Shown here: piece by piece, positions 1-11,124 of the stretch
Position numbering within the stretch: position 1 is the stretch's first letter
Layout: each line of letters begins with the position of its first letter
Assembly (NCBI GenBank): GCA_963921825.1
Contig: OY997589.1
Span: 45,890,638 to 45,954,637, forward strand
Direction: 5' to 3'
Source: Erodium maritimum
Taxonomy: Eukaryota; Streptophyta; Magnoliopsida; Geraniales; Geraniaceae
DNA length: 64,000 bases
The notes under the pieces: generated by a model
The model's database searches: none
What the model was told of the DNA's origin: nothing
Seen by the model: the letters and a program-made list of their open reading frames with translations, nothing else
Position numbers and translations under genes: made by a program

Positions 1-2608
1 CCCGACCGACACCCACACACTGATACTTTCCTCAGCCGACTCAACACCGGACACGTAAAGTAGACCCGACACAACGATTGACGACCACCTCCAAAGACAC
101 GATAGACCACCACGCAACACCCAAGATCACAAAGGATCGCACTCCTGTCAGCTGCTCGGTGCCGGTTGCTAACCGGCTGGGCTCGAGCCTGCCCCACGCG
201 CATTGCCGATCCATGTCAGGCTCCAGGCGGTCGACCTGTTGGCGATAAACCGAGCCACTTTTCCGATAGCTAGTCGGAAGGGGAGCTGCCCTTTCCATCG
301 CCTAAAAACGCTCACAACCTTCCGAGACTCGAACTCGGTCAGGCTAGCCAAAGAACGCTCGCAACCTCCCGAGACTCGAACTCGGTCAGGCCAGCCAAAG
401 AACGCTCGCAACTTACCGATCCCTGTCAGGTAAGCCACCCAAATTCCACACCACTTCCCGACACGAAGTCGAGTCACTAACCTCGGGCAAACACAATCAC
501 AATCACAAGCAAGGTTCAACAAACAGCAACGAGACCGGTTCAACACTCCACATGCACTCATGGCCACCCAAGACACCAACGGTAAAACACGGACTCAGCA
601 ACCCCTCCGGCACTCAAGGCCTCCCAAGACACACCAACCATAACTCACGGGCTCAACAACCCCACGGGCACTCACGGCCTCCCAAGACACATCAACCATA
701 ACTCACGGGAACTCACGGCCACCCAAGACACAACAGTAAAGTACGAGCTCTCATGGCCACCCAAGACACAACAGTAAAGTACGGGCTCTCATGGCCACCC
801 AAGACACAACAGTAAAGTACGGGCTCTCATGGCCACCCAAGACACAACAGTGAAGTACGGGCTCTCATGGCCACCCAAGACACAACATAAACAATCAACC
901 TCCGGCATAACCAATGCCTCCAACAGTCCTAATATCAACAGTTTCACAATCAACCTCCGGGCATGGTCATATGCCTCCAGTACTCCTAATGACGCTAAGT
1001 TTTCTGCTCCTACGACACTACTAAGTGTCACATGTATTTCCAATATTCGCTACGTTCCCGTATCATGCCTTTCTAATATTCGATAAACCTACTTAACCCA
1101 CGACACCCCAGTGTCACATGCATTTCTACTGTTAACTTTCCCTAGTCAGGGCCAAGATCCGCTACTTTTCCCTACCTCGTGCATGTTCTCCAAAAGTGCT
1201 CAAATAAGCCCCGGCGTGATCTCCGTCACTCGCCTAGCTTTCCTTTGCCTCGGTCCGCAGCACGATCTAAAAGAACACAATTTTAAACGCTTTTAAGCTT
1301 GCAGGCATAATGCTGAATTTTAATAAACCTGACGCCCAAAAGTAACCCCGAAAATGTCGATCACTCCCAAACTCCCCAATTACTCGACATTGTCGATATT
1401 GGACCCGGAAAGGCCCGATTCGCCCGACATGGCGAATCTGCCCGTGTTTTGAAAACACCATTCCGGGGTTCCGAAAATTCCCGTTTTCATTTGTGCGGTC
1501 TTAGAATAATTCAAAGGTTCCTAGGCACTCGACGGAATCGAATTCCGACTTCCGATTCAATTAATTAACGTTTAAAGTTTCTAAACCCGATAATTACAAC
1601 TTTTCCAATTTAGTTCCAAATTTCAATTCGGTTGTGGATAAATGATCTGGGGAACGTTCTAAACCACCCGAACACAAAACCCGATCACCCGAGCACGTGG
1701 GCCCCACCAGGCAAAGCTTGGCAAAATTCCCTTTTTGCCCCAAAACGTTCCTAACGAACCCCAAACCTCAACCATTCATCTTTAAACCAATTCTAACCAA
1801 AACTCAACCATAATCAAACCGTTTAAACTCAAACCCTAAATTTCAAACGTACCAAAATGAAAATCGGTTAGGTGCTCACCGTAGAGAATGACGGTGTGAG
1901 CTTGAATCTTCTATCGTTGAGACGATCCAACGGCTTGATGAACGAGAAACGTCACAAATTCCCCAAGCCTCTTCTCTTTTTCTCTCCTCCTTCTCTCTTA
2001 CTTTCTCTCTCTAAAAGTCTATTTTTTTTCTAATTGTGAAGTGTTGGTCGAGACCTCCATTTGCCATTCCTTTTGTTTTTGTTTAAAAAAAATCAAAACT
2101 AACTCTCTTAATTACAACTACCACACATTCTTCTTTTTGCTTTGTTCAATGTTACCTAACACCACCACATTGGTGACATGTGGCAAAGTGGGTCCCACAC
2201 CTTTAGGAAAATATCTCCTAGATATTTTCCAATCAGATTCGTGAAATTCGGTCGTCTCGGGCCCCGAACGGGCACTTTTTCCAAGAAATTACGAAGCTTC
2301 ACGGGCTACAAGGAAACGGCTCAACTAAGACCGCTGCAACGACGGCTAAGCTTTTTGGATCCAAAACGGTCCTCGAATGGACCAAAACGTCGCTCGGTTG
2401 ACTTTTCCAGCGAAAAGTCAACATTTCCCAAATTGGTTAGAAAGTTGCCATGAGTCCCCCGGAACTCACTTTGGTCGATAACAGGGTCAACTTAACTCCG
2501 GTATGACCCTCGGGGTCAATCTTAGGTTTAATTAAGTGTCTGCTTAAAAATTTAAATTTTCCTGTTTTTCGCAGATTTGACTGGCGTTGATCGGGAGTGG
2601 TTATTACA
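1..2608 (-). repeat. 3' LTR of G1, partial
   Basis: It matches 6262-9163 throughout. Differences are point changes, fewer copies of the 58-bp tandem unit (about 597-720), absence of a 27-bp duplication seen near 6405-6430, and an 18-bp stretch near 2210 that is missing from the right copy. The terminal sequence before the purine tract is GGTTATTACA on the plus strand. The short open frames here on both strands come from LTR sequence and show no protein family. Confidence 0.93.
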
Positions 2609-2623
2609 ATCTATCCCCCTTAA
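2609..2623 (-). other. Polypurine tract of G1
   Basis: Read on the minus strand this is TTAAGGGGGATAGAT immediately before the LTR terminus, the position of the plus-strand primer in LTR retrotransposons. The element at 48358-58570 has an equivalent tract at 55697-55711. Confidence 0.85.
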
Positions 2624-2639
2624 AGGAATTTCGTCCGCG

Positions 2640-3715
2640 AAATTTAAAACAACGCACCTCAGGAGTCGACAGATCGAGGTACTTCGTGCGAACCTCGTCC
2701 TCGCGTTCCCAAGTCGACTCGGCCTCGTGGTGCCGCCACTGCACCCGTTCTAAACTGATAACCTTTCCGCGCAAGAACTGCTCCCGTGGATCCATTCCCC
2801 AAATTGGTTTCTCCTCAAACGAGACATCACCCGTTATCTCGACATATGCCCACTCAATGACGTACTCAAGACCTCGAAAGGCCCGATACACCGCGGGGCT
2901 AACCCGCCTCCGCCGCGGTTGAAACGCATTAGTCCACCTTTCGGACTCACCTCCAGGGATCCATGACCACTGATTGCTGACTCGCGAGGTTGGCGCCGTC
3001 TGTCAGCATAGCTCCTGCTGACTTTACGCGGTCTTCAACCGCTCACGCCTCGGCACGACCGACTCAGCTGTCTCTCGGTCCAGTTCGAGACCTAGTAAAC
3101 CCTCATTCCTCACTTCTGCCCAACACACGGCCGATCGACCCGGCCTACCATACAACGCTCCGTACGGTGCCATCATGATACTGGCCTGAAAGCTGTGGTT
3201 GTAGGCGAACTCGGCTAATCTCTCACGAAACCCATCGCGACGTGCCCCTATTTCCAATGTGCAACCCGCAGTGGTTGCAATAATCCAGCGGGACGTTGTT
3301 GTTCGGATCTCACCTGCCAACGAGTGAGGCATCGCGATACTAACTCCGCGACCGCTCTCCGCATCCCGCTCCACTAGACATGCCACCTGATGTCGCGCTC
3401 CTCTTAGTGCTACCCACGTGCACTGTCAGAAGCGAATGCTGTGACTCTCGCAACTCGTTGCCTCCACCGTTACTCAGTACGAACAACCCTCCGCGAAACC
3501 ATACCTCCCAATTAGCACGACGATCCCAGTCCTCGGCGTCAACACCGTCGGCAACTCTCTCCCGGATCTCTATCGTCTCGACATCCATTGACTGTGCTTC
3601 TATCCCCCGGCCAAGCCGGGTGGGCTGAGTCACCAAGAAGTACATGGCCACGCCGCCAGTAACCTCTTCTAGCTCCACCCGAACGTGCCCAGTTCCCATA
3701 TCATGTCCCACTCTC
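2640..3715 (-). pseudogene. Integrase relic of G1 lacking the catalytic core
   Basis: Minus-strand fragments in several frames carry the end of the integrase zinc-finger region (SEQQRPAGLLQPL) and then jump straight to the C-terminal part (LAEFAYN, then YGALYGRPGRS). A chromo-like tail (VQWRHHEAESTWERED) lies at about 2740-2790. In the Gypsy family the central D,D(35)E catalytic domain lies between these parts and is absent here. The same junction occurs in the element at 48358-58570. This copy keeps about 31 bp of the zinc-finger region that the other has lost. It cannot encode an active enzyme. Confidence 0.85.
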
Positions 3716-4420
3716 GGACTGATATGCTAGTAAGACTCGGGACCGACTTCCTACTCAGGGCGTCGGCAACCACGTTCGCCTTACCCGGATGGTAGTGCAG
3801 CTCACAGTCGTACTCCTCGAGTAATCCCATCCATCGCCGCTGGCGCGTATCCAGGTTTCGTTGGGAAGAGATGTACTTAAAGCTCTTATGACTCCGAGAA
3901 CACCTGAAATCGCTCGCCGCCAGTAACAGTCAGTATTGGCTCGGCACTTCGCCAGCCAATCCATTCCCAAGATTACGTTAAAGGTTTCCATTCCGTAAGT
4001 ATCCTTCCCACGAACACACGCACCAGCTCAGTTGCTGCCGAACTTCACGGAACCTCGCGGTCTCTCTAAGACCTCGCTCCTCTACCGTTATCGTGCTTAC
4101 CAACTCCAAACATACCCGAATAATCGGGGTGAGGACTCGATCCAGCATCAGGGCTCTTGAGCCCTCTCTCGAACCTCCTGTATCGATTCGCTTCTCCAAC
4201 TCCGCAGGCACGACAGACCCTAGTCAACACCACCCCACCACCAACCGGCGTGTCCAGACGCAGGGGTGGACTCAACGGCTCTAAACTCAGCCCCAACCTC
4301 TCAACACAACTCGACGAACAAACGAGTGTGACATCCCAGCATCCAATAAAACTGACGCCCAAATCGGAGACCGAACACCCACTCCATTAGTCACCCCGGT
4401 AAAGTCTAGTGCAACTCACA
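3716..4420 (-). pseudogene. Protease and RNase H remnant of G1
   Basis: The minus strand reads an aspartic-protease relic whose active-site triplet is DAG instead of DTG (about 4350) and whose C-terminal part is ILGMDWLAKCRAN. After the CYWRR residues the sequence jumps, near 3893, into the end of RNase H and its tail (YHPGKA, then VVADALSR). The reverse transcriptase between them is missing. The other Gypsy element in the window is colinear and has about 1.28 kb at this point (53065-54343), so this is an internal deletion. Confidence 0.85.
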
Positions 4421-4479
4421 CGGTCCTCTATGCATTTACTTATAACTTTCCGCAACCAAACCAGTGTTCGCTACTCGCC

Positions 4480-4556
4480 CCTTGCGGGAAAAGTAGTAAA
4501 AGGGATGAGTGTTATGCTCACCTCCACGGACGCCCGTTCGATTATGGCATACTAGT
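4480..4556 (-). other. Internal copy of an LTR stem-loop module (G1)
   Basis: It holds the inverted repeat GTGAGTGTTATGCTCAC next to GGAAAAGTAGTAAAAGGGATGAG and a TATGGCATACT end. The same order occurs in the LTR at about 6128-6200 (GTGAGCGTTCGCTCAC beside GGAAAAGCAGCTAGGGG). The module is thus present once in each LTR and once just upstream of the protease region. Its role is unknown. Confidence 0.65.
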
Positions 4557-4739
4557 AAAGCACTAAAGACTTACCGATCTAACCAGGGAAAACCACTACT
4601 CCAAACCTGATGCCAAACGTCACACTGCTCACGCTATCAACACCTCAAGTACTTGCTCAAGTAAGATAAACCTCGACACGGGAAACATGTCCTCAATTCA
4701 GTAAATCACCATTGCTCACACTATCAATACCCTAATAAC

Positions 4740-4850
4740 CCGATCACATAAGGAAACCTCAAATAACCCACTCACGTGAAGGAAACCTCAACCCACCCGT
4801 TCACGCGAGGGAAACCTCAAACACCCGTTCACATAGGGAAAACTAGTTCG
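4740..4850. repeat. Short tandem repeats in G1 leader
   Basis: About three to four imperfect copies of a roughly 30-bp unit containing GGAAACCTCAAACACCCGTTC-type sequence. The equivalent array is at about 52081-52240 in the second Gypsy element. It lies in the region where gag would be expected; no gag frame is seen. Confidence 0.7.
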
Positions 4851-5059
4851 TATGGCGCCGCAGCGCACCAACCCTAACCCCTCTCCGTGGTGAGACTCTC
4901 ACACCGAGGTGATGTATCACTACCGCAGGTTATCGATGAGTCTCGAACCCAAGACCTCATCCCTTAACACCAAACTTACGACCTCTACACCCAACACAAC
5001 CGTGAACACTGCCACGCAAGCCAACACTCAAACTGCACAAACAAGACGGTGGAACAGAC

Positions 5060-5178
5060 AGGGATCACGGACCCGTGACAAACCCCGTCACGGTTGGGGT
5101 CACGGTGCCGTGACAAAGGCCCTAAAATGGCCAAAACCCTCTGATCCGTCACGGACCCGTGACAGGATCCGTGACTCT
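5060..5178. repeat. Cluster of CACGG/CCGTG palindromes in G1 leader
   Basis: Near-perfect palindromes of the form GTCACGGACCCGTGAC and GTCACGGTGCCGTGAC occur at about 5064-5079, 5099-5114 and 5148-5163, with half sites between. The same motif is clustered in the solo LTR at 32141-32261, which is a different LTR subfamily. Confidence 0.8.
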
Positions 5179-5344
5179 CACGCAGGCCAGTTTTCCAAAA
5201 ACGACTTAAACTTGACCCTTACTCCTTTTTACCCTCAAAGAGAAACCTTGGACGACACACACGCTCGATCCACAATTTACCAACACACGTGCAACCATTC
5301 AAGACCGACACAAACCTCCCCAATCCTCAATCATAAGTCGACAC

Positions 5345-5512
5345 GGCCAAACAACAACACAACAACACTCGCCCACCGGGCCAACCAACACCGAACCACG
5401 CCCACCGGGCCAACCAAAATCAAAACACGCCCACAGGGCCAATCAAAATCAAACACGCCCTCAGGGCCAATCAAATTTTAAAACGCCCACTAGGCCAACC
5501 AATTTTAAAACT
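5345..5512. repeat. Tandem repeat of about 30 bp in G1 leader
   Basis: Five or so imperfect copies of a unit containing CACGCCCACCGGGCCAACCAA. The reverse complement of this array is at 51580-51740 in the second Gypsy element. Open frames across it are low-complexity and not credible proteins. Confidence 0.8.
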
Positions 5513-5854
5513 TTCTCCACTTCATCAAAAAAAACTCATTTCCTGACATCAGGTAGTTACAACCCGGTCCAGGCGTCCCCGAACTATATTGTACCCACTT
5601 GATATCAACACCGTCACGCTCGACTACAGGGGCGCCCCTGAGTCGAGTCGCGACAGTTTAAAAAATGTTTCACGCAGCTACACACAAACAGTATGCCAGT
5701 AACCCCGTACAGCACATACACACAAACACAAACAGGACTCAAAGCACAACGGGTCTACACACGGTTCCGACTTGCGTACCCAACGCACGACGGGACATTA
5801 CTAACTAGACTCTTCCCACCTAATTGACGAACAGTCCGAGGTGTGAAACCTCGA

Positions 5855-5866
5855 GCTCTGATACCA
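5855..5866 (-). other. Primer binding site of G1 (initiator tRNA-Met type)
   Basis: On the minus strand this is TGGTATCAGAGC, three bases inside the 5' LTR end. It is the standard complement to the 3' end of plant initiator tRNA-Met used by many Ty3/Gypsy and Copia elements. Confidence 0.92.
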
Positions 5867-5869
5867 AGC

Positions 5870-8800
5870 TGTCACGCCCCAATTTCAGTAAACCGAACTC
5901 GGGACGCGAACGTTTAAAATCATAAAACATTTGAAACCTGTTTGGAATAAACACTTTAAAATCTCCATTTAGTTAAACAAAATAAAATTTACAACTCAAA
6001 AATAAGTCCCAACAAGTGGACCAAACAAGGTATCCGTTACTAGACTCAAAAGTAAAACCCCGAATCCCGCTCCTAGCTCTTCAATCTTCAGAAGCTCACC
6101 TAGTCCAACCTGCGACCGGTACCTATAGGAAAAGCAGCTAGGGGTGAGCGTTCGCTCACCACCACGGATAACAGACTGACTACGGCATAATTAGCAGACA
6201 ATGCCGGTAACACCAACAACCAACTCAAAACCGGGGATCACTATCCCCAAACTCAAGTAACCCGACCGACACCCACACACTGATACTTTCCTCAGCCGAC
6301 TCAACACTGGACAAGTAAAGTAGACCCGACACAACGATTGACGACCTCCTCCAAAGACATGATAGACCACCACGCAACACCCAAGATCACAAAGGATCGC
6401 ACACCAAACAAGATCACAAAGGATCGCACTCCTATCAGCTGCTCAGTGCCGGTTGCTAACCGGCTGGGCTCGAGCCTGCCCCATGTGCCTTGCCGATCCC
6501 TGTTAGGCTCCAGGTGGTCGACCTGTTGGCGATAAACCGAGCTACTTTTCCGATAGCTAGTCGGAAGGGGAGCTGCCCTTTCCATCGCCTAAAAACGCTC
6601 ACAACCTTCCGAGACTCGAACTAGGTCAGGCTAGCCAAAGAACGCTCGCAACCTCCCGAGACTCGAACTCGGTCAGGCCAGCCAAAGGATGCTCGCAACC
6701 TCCCGAGACTCAAACTCGGTCAGGCCAGCCAAAGAACGCTCGCAACTTACCGATCCCTGTCAGGTAAGCCACCCAAATTCCACACCACTTCCCAACACGA
6801 AGTCGGGTCACTAACCTCGGGCAAACACAATCACAATCACAAGCAAGGTTCAACAAACAGCAACGAGACCGGTTCAACACTCCACATGCACTCATGGCCA
6901 CCCAAGACACCAACGGTAAAACACGGACTCAGCAACCCCTCCAGCACTCAAGGCCTCCCAAGACACACCAACCATAACTCACGGGCTCAACAACCCCACG
7001 GGCACTCACGGCCTCCCAAGACACACCAACCATAACTCACGGGCTCAACAACCCCACGGGCACTCACGGCCTCCCAAGACACACCAACCATAACTCACGG
7101 GCTCAACAACCCCACGGGCACTCACGGCCTCCCAAGACACACCAACCATAACTCACGGGAACTCACGGCCACGGCCTCCCAAGACACACCAACCATAACT
7201 CACGGGCTCAACAACCCCACGGGCACTCACGGCCTCCCAAGACACACCAACCATAACTCACGGGCTCAACAACCCCACGGGCACTCACGGCCACCCAAGA
7301 CTCAACAGTAAAGTACGGGCTCTCATGGCCACCCAAGACACAACAGTAAAGTACGGGCTCTCATGGCCACCCAAGACACAACAGTAAAGTACGGGCTCTC
7401 ATGGCCACCCAAGTCACAACAGTGAAGTACGGGCTCTCATGGCCACCCAAGACACAACATACACAATCAACCTCCGGCATAACAAATGCCTCCAACAGTC
7501 CTAATATCAACAGTTTCACAATCAACCTCCGGGCATGGTCATATGCCTCCAGTACTCCTAATGACGCTAAGTTCTCTGCTCCTACGACACTACTAAGTGT
7601 CACATGCATTTCTAATATTCGCTATATTCCCGTATCATGCCTTTCTAATATTCGATAAACCTACTTAACCCACGACACCCCAGTGTCACATGCATTTCTA
7701 CTGTTAACTTTCCCTAGTCAGGGCCGAGATCCGGCTACTTTTCCCTACCTCGTGCGTGTTCTCCAAAAGTGCCCAAATAATCCCTGGCGTGATCTCCGTC
7801 ACTCGCCTAGCTTTCCTTTGCCTCGGTCCGCAGCACGATCTAAAAGAACACAATTTTAAACGCTTTTAAGCTTGCAGGCATAATGCTGAATTTTAATAAA
7901 CCTGACGCCCAAAAGTAACCCCGACAATGTCGATCACTCCCAAACTCCCCAATTACTCGACATTGTCGATATTGGACCCGGAAAGGCCCGATTTGCCCGA
8001 CATGGCGAATCTGCCCGTGTTTTGAAAACGCCCTTCCGGGGCTCCGAAAATTCCCGTTTTCATTTGTACGGTCTTAGAATAATTCAAAGGTTCCTAGGCA
8101 CTCGACGGAATCGAATTCCGACTTCCGATTCAATTAATTAACGTTTAAAGTTTCTAAACCCGATAATTACAACTTTTCCAATTTAGTTCCAAATTTCAAT
8201 TCGGTTGTGGATAAATGATCTGGGGAACGTTCTAAACCACCCGAACACAAAACCCCATCACCCGAGCACGTGGGCCCCACCCGGCCAAGCTTGGCAGAAT
8301 TCCCTTTTTGCCCCAAAATGTTCCTAACGAACCCCAAACCTCAACCATTCATCTTTAAACCAATTCTAACCAAAACCCAACCATAATCAAACCGTTTAAA
8401 CTCAAACCCTAAATTTCAAACGTACCAAAATGAAAATCGGTTAGGTGCTCACCGTAGAGAATGACGGTGTGAGCTTGAATCTTCTATCGTTGAGACGATC
8501 CAACGGCTTGATGAACGAGAAACGTCACAAATTCCCCAAGCCTCTTCTCTTTTTCTCTCCTCCTTCTCTCTTACTTTCTCTCTCTAAAAGTCTATTTTTT
8601 TTTCTAATTGTGAAGTGTTGGTCGAGACCTCCATTTGCCATTCCTTTTGTTTTTGTTTAAAAAAAATCAAAACTAACTCTCTTAATTACAACTACCACAC
8701 ATTCTTCTTTTTGCTTTGTTCAATGTTACCTAACACCACCACATTGGTGACATGTGGCAAAGTGGGTCCCACACCTTATATTTTCCAATCAGATTCGCGA

Positions 8801-9163
8801 AATTCGGTCGTCTCGGGCCCTGAACGGGCACTTTTTCCAAGAAATTACGAAGCTTCACGGGCTACAAGGAAACGGCTCAACTAAGACCGTTGCGACGACG
8901 TCTAAGCTTTTTGGATCCAAAACGGTCCTCGAATGGACCAAAACGTCGCTCGGTTGACTTTTCCAGCGAAAAGTCAACATTTCCCAAATTGGTCAGAAAA
9001 TTGCCCTGAGTCCCCCGGAACTCACTTTGGTCGATAACGGGTCAACTTAACTCTGGTATGACCCTCGGGGTCAATCTTACGTTTAATTAAGTGTCTGCTT
9101 AAAATTTTAAATTTTCCAGTTTTTCGCAGATTTGGCTGGCGTTGATCGGGAGTGGTTATTACA
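5870..9163 (-). repeat. 5' LTR of G1
   Basis: A 3294-bp LTR running from TGTCACGCCCC to GGTTATTACA on the plus strand (TG...CA on the minus strand). It contains a conserved 16-bp palindrome GTGAGCGTTCGCTCAC near 6145-6160 and a 58-bp tandem array. Unique AT-rich DNA begins at 9164. Confidence 0.93.
6941..7300. repeat. 58-bp tandem array inside the 5' LTR of G1
   Basis: About six units containing CCATAACTCACGGGCTCAAC at a 58-bp spacing (6972, 7030, 7088 and onward), followed by shorter units containing TACGGGCTCTCATGGCCACC to about 7460. The left LTR has fewer copies (about 597-860), so the number changed after insertion or by unequal exchange. Confidence 0.85.
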
Positions 9164-10715
9164 ATGGATGTTACACGTGCCATGTTGTTGATCTTTAATT
9201 GTTTCATCAGTATCTCATATGCGGATACAGTTATTCTCGTTTGCGGATATCGATATAATTATTTGCGGATGACTAACAAATCGTTTGCAGATAAGCTAAA
9301 GAGGACAAATCCGTTTTTGATTTTTAGTTTGCAGAATTGTTTTATGAGGATACAGTTAATCTCATTTGCGAATAGAAGAATTCCAGTTTGCGAAAGTTGA
9401 CAGAATACCAAACAAAACATTTTCCTTCGTAACATAGGTTGAACAAAAGAGGAGCGTACATAGGTTGTTTTTTGAGGTTTTATTTTTTATTGTTTGAGAA
9501 TATAATCATTCCAGTTTGCAAAACAATGCAATCTAGACCAAGTAAACCAAAATGAAATCTGTTTGCGGATATTGATATAACCGTTTGCTGATAAAGAACA
9601 AATCGTTTGCAGTTAAACTAAAGAGGTCAAATGATAGGCAAGGAAAGCAGATAGAATTTGTTTGAGGATCAGAATGTGGATGTTTTTATTTTATTTGTTT
9701 TCTTTTCGAAATCAAATACTTGTTTAATTTTTTTCCAGTTTAAAATGACAAGCGTTGTGTTTATCAGTTTTTATTTACGACAATTTGGTCTAAATTAATA
9801 TCTAGTATATACTGTAACAATGTTATAACTATATTGTAATTCTTTTACCACATACGGGGGATGTAATGTTGAGTTATACTAATTGGTATGACTGTAATAT
9901 TCACTATGATATACTGTAGTAAGAATAAAACTATGTTGTAATCGTATTGTTCTATGTCTTTATGTAGTAGTATGTCGTTAGTCATACTATAACATTATGT
10001 GATTATGACTTTAACAGTATCCAATATATACTGTAACAAGGTTATAAGTATGTTGTAATCCTTTTACCATATGTTTGTGTGAAGCTGTAACATTGAGTTT
10101 TACTAATTTGTATTTGTGTAGATTCTTCTACAAGGTCGTAATTCGTCAGTCATGTAATATTACATACAAATTACCTGTAATATTGACTATAAACTTTTGT
10201 AACATTATTTACAGATTACTGTAATATTAACTATAAATTACTGTAATATTGATTACAAATTATTGTAATATTGAATAAAAATTACTGTAATAAATTATTT
10301 GTAATATTGAGTACAAATTACTGTGATATTGATTACAAATTACTGTAATATTGACTACAAATTAATGTATTAAAATATTTTTAATATTAAAAAGCTAAAA
10401 ATATATTTTTTTTAAATCGTACAAAAAATAAAATATTAAAAACATAATATTTTCGATTAAATAAAATATTAAAAAATATATTTTTTCGAATTTATTAAAA
10501 AATTCAGATTTTTTAACCGTAAAAAAAATCAAATTACAGTAATAAAATTAAATTTATCCATTCCATATAAAATGTCTTTAATAGATTTAAAGTTCCATAT
10601 ATTTACATTTATGCCATTAATGATTATTTCAATCTCATCCTTCCATCTATTCAAATCCAATGATTACAATCTATTTACATTTTACATCATAAACTTCATT
10701 TACAACGGATTGTAC
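9164..10715. other. AT-rich intergenic DNA with degenerate repeats
   Basis: No gene is visible. A block with GTTTGCGGATAT at about 9237-9310 recurs imperfectly at 9560-9630. A cluster of imperfect units of about 25 bp containing TTACTGTAATATTGAC spans about 10140-10380, followed by A/T-only sequence to about 10560. Open frames here are chance products of base composition. Confidence 0.6.
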
Positions 10716-10742
10716 CCCTATATATATATATATATATATATA
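10716..10742. repeat. (TA)n tract
   Basis: A TA dinucleotide tract directly abutting the inverted-repeat element that starts at 10743. Similar tracts lie at about 11002-11038, 11104-11124, 12993-13030 and 18082-18100, each beside a transposon or viral boundary. Confidence 0.9.
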
Positions 10743-10998
10743 GGGAAGCTTTCAGGTACACACCACTCTTAGGATACAAATATGCGAACCTCATGTAAAT
10801 CGGCGAAAAAAAATGTAATTACATTTTATTTTAGAGATATTATATTTTTTTTATGTAAATCAAAAATAGGATAGTCTAACGTAAATGTAAATCATAAATG
10901 TAAATCTACATAAATAATTTGTAATTACATTTTATTTCCACATATTTACATGGTTCGCACCGTTTGTATTTTAAGGAAATTTGTACCTGAAAGCTATC

Positions 10999-11001
<3 letters not shown>
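10743..11001. mobile_element. MITE with imperfect terminal inverted repeats in (TA)n
   Basis: The left end reads GGGAAGCTTTCAGGTACACA and the right end, reverse complemented, reads AGGATAGCTTTCAGGTACAA; the match continues imperfectly for about 60 bp (to GCGAACC). It is flanked on both sides by (TA)n. The layout resembles rice Micron elements, which are known to sit inside (TA)n microsatellites. No coding capacity is seen. Confidence 0.8.
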
Positions 11002-11038
<37 letters not shown>

Positions 11039-11040
<2 letters not shown>

Positions 11041-11102
11041 GCACTTTCACATGTTACCTATGCTTAATTTGTTACTTGTTACCCAAATCTGAACCTTTGA
11101 TT
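11039..11102. repeat. Orphan copy of the end of the next (TA)n-flanked element
   Basis: These 64 bp are identical to 11125-11188, the left end of the element 11125-12992, and are separated from it by a (TA)n tract. It looks like a duplicated element end without the rest. Confidence 0.8.
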
Positions 11103-11124
11103 ATATATATATATATATATATAT

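Larger units (their letters stand above)
1..9163 (-). mobile_element. Ty3/Gypsy LTR retrotransposon G1, deletion derivative, cut by window start
   Basis: The element reads right to left. The right (5') LTR is 5870-9163, the internal region 2609-5869, and the left (3') LTR 1-2608 is truncated by the window edge; position 1 corresponds to about 6262 in the right LTR, so roughly 390 bp are missing. LTRs start TGTAATAACC and end in GTGACA. A tRNA-Met-type primer site and a purine tract lie at the expected places. Internal coding relics are protease, the end of RNase H and integrase. It is the same family as the element at 48358-58570 but lacks about 1.24 kb more, namely reverse transcriptase and most of RNase H. 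A target duplication cannot be checked because the left end is outside the window. Confidence 0.93.

Noticed and set aside
41-579. Minus-strand frames near the window start as host proteins
   Set aside because: They recur in the second LTR (6301-6913), are LTR sequence, and lack protein motifs.
5855-5866. tRNA gene fragment
   Set aside because: Only the 12-nt primer-site complement is present; no cloverleaf around it.
10743-11001. Helitron end (TC...CTRR)
   Set aside because: Both ends form inverted repeats and there is no CTRR with a hairpin at one side.
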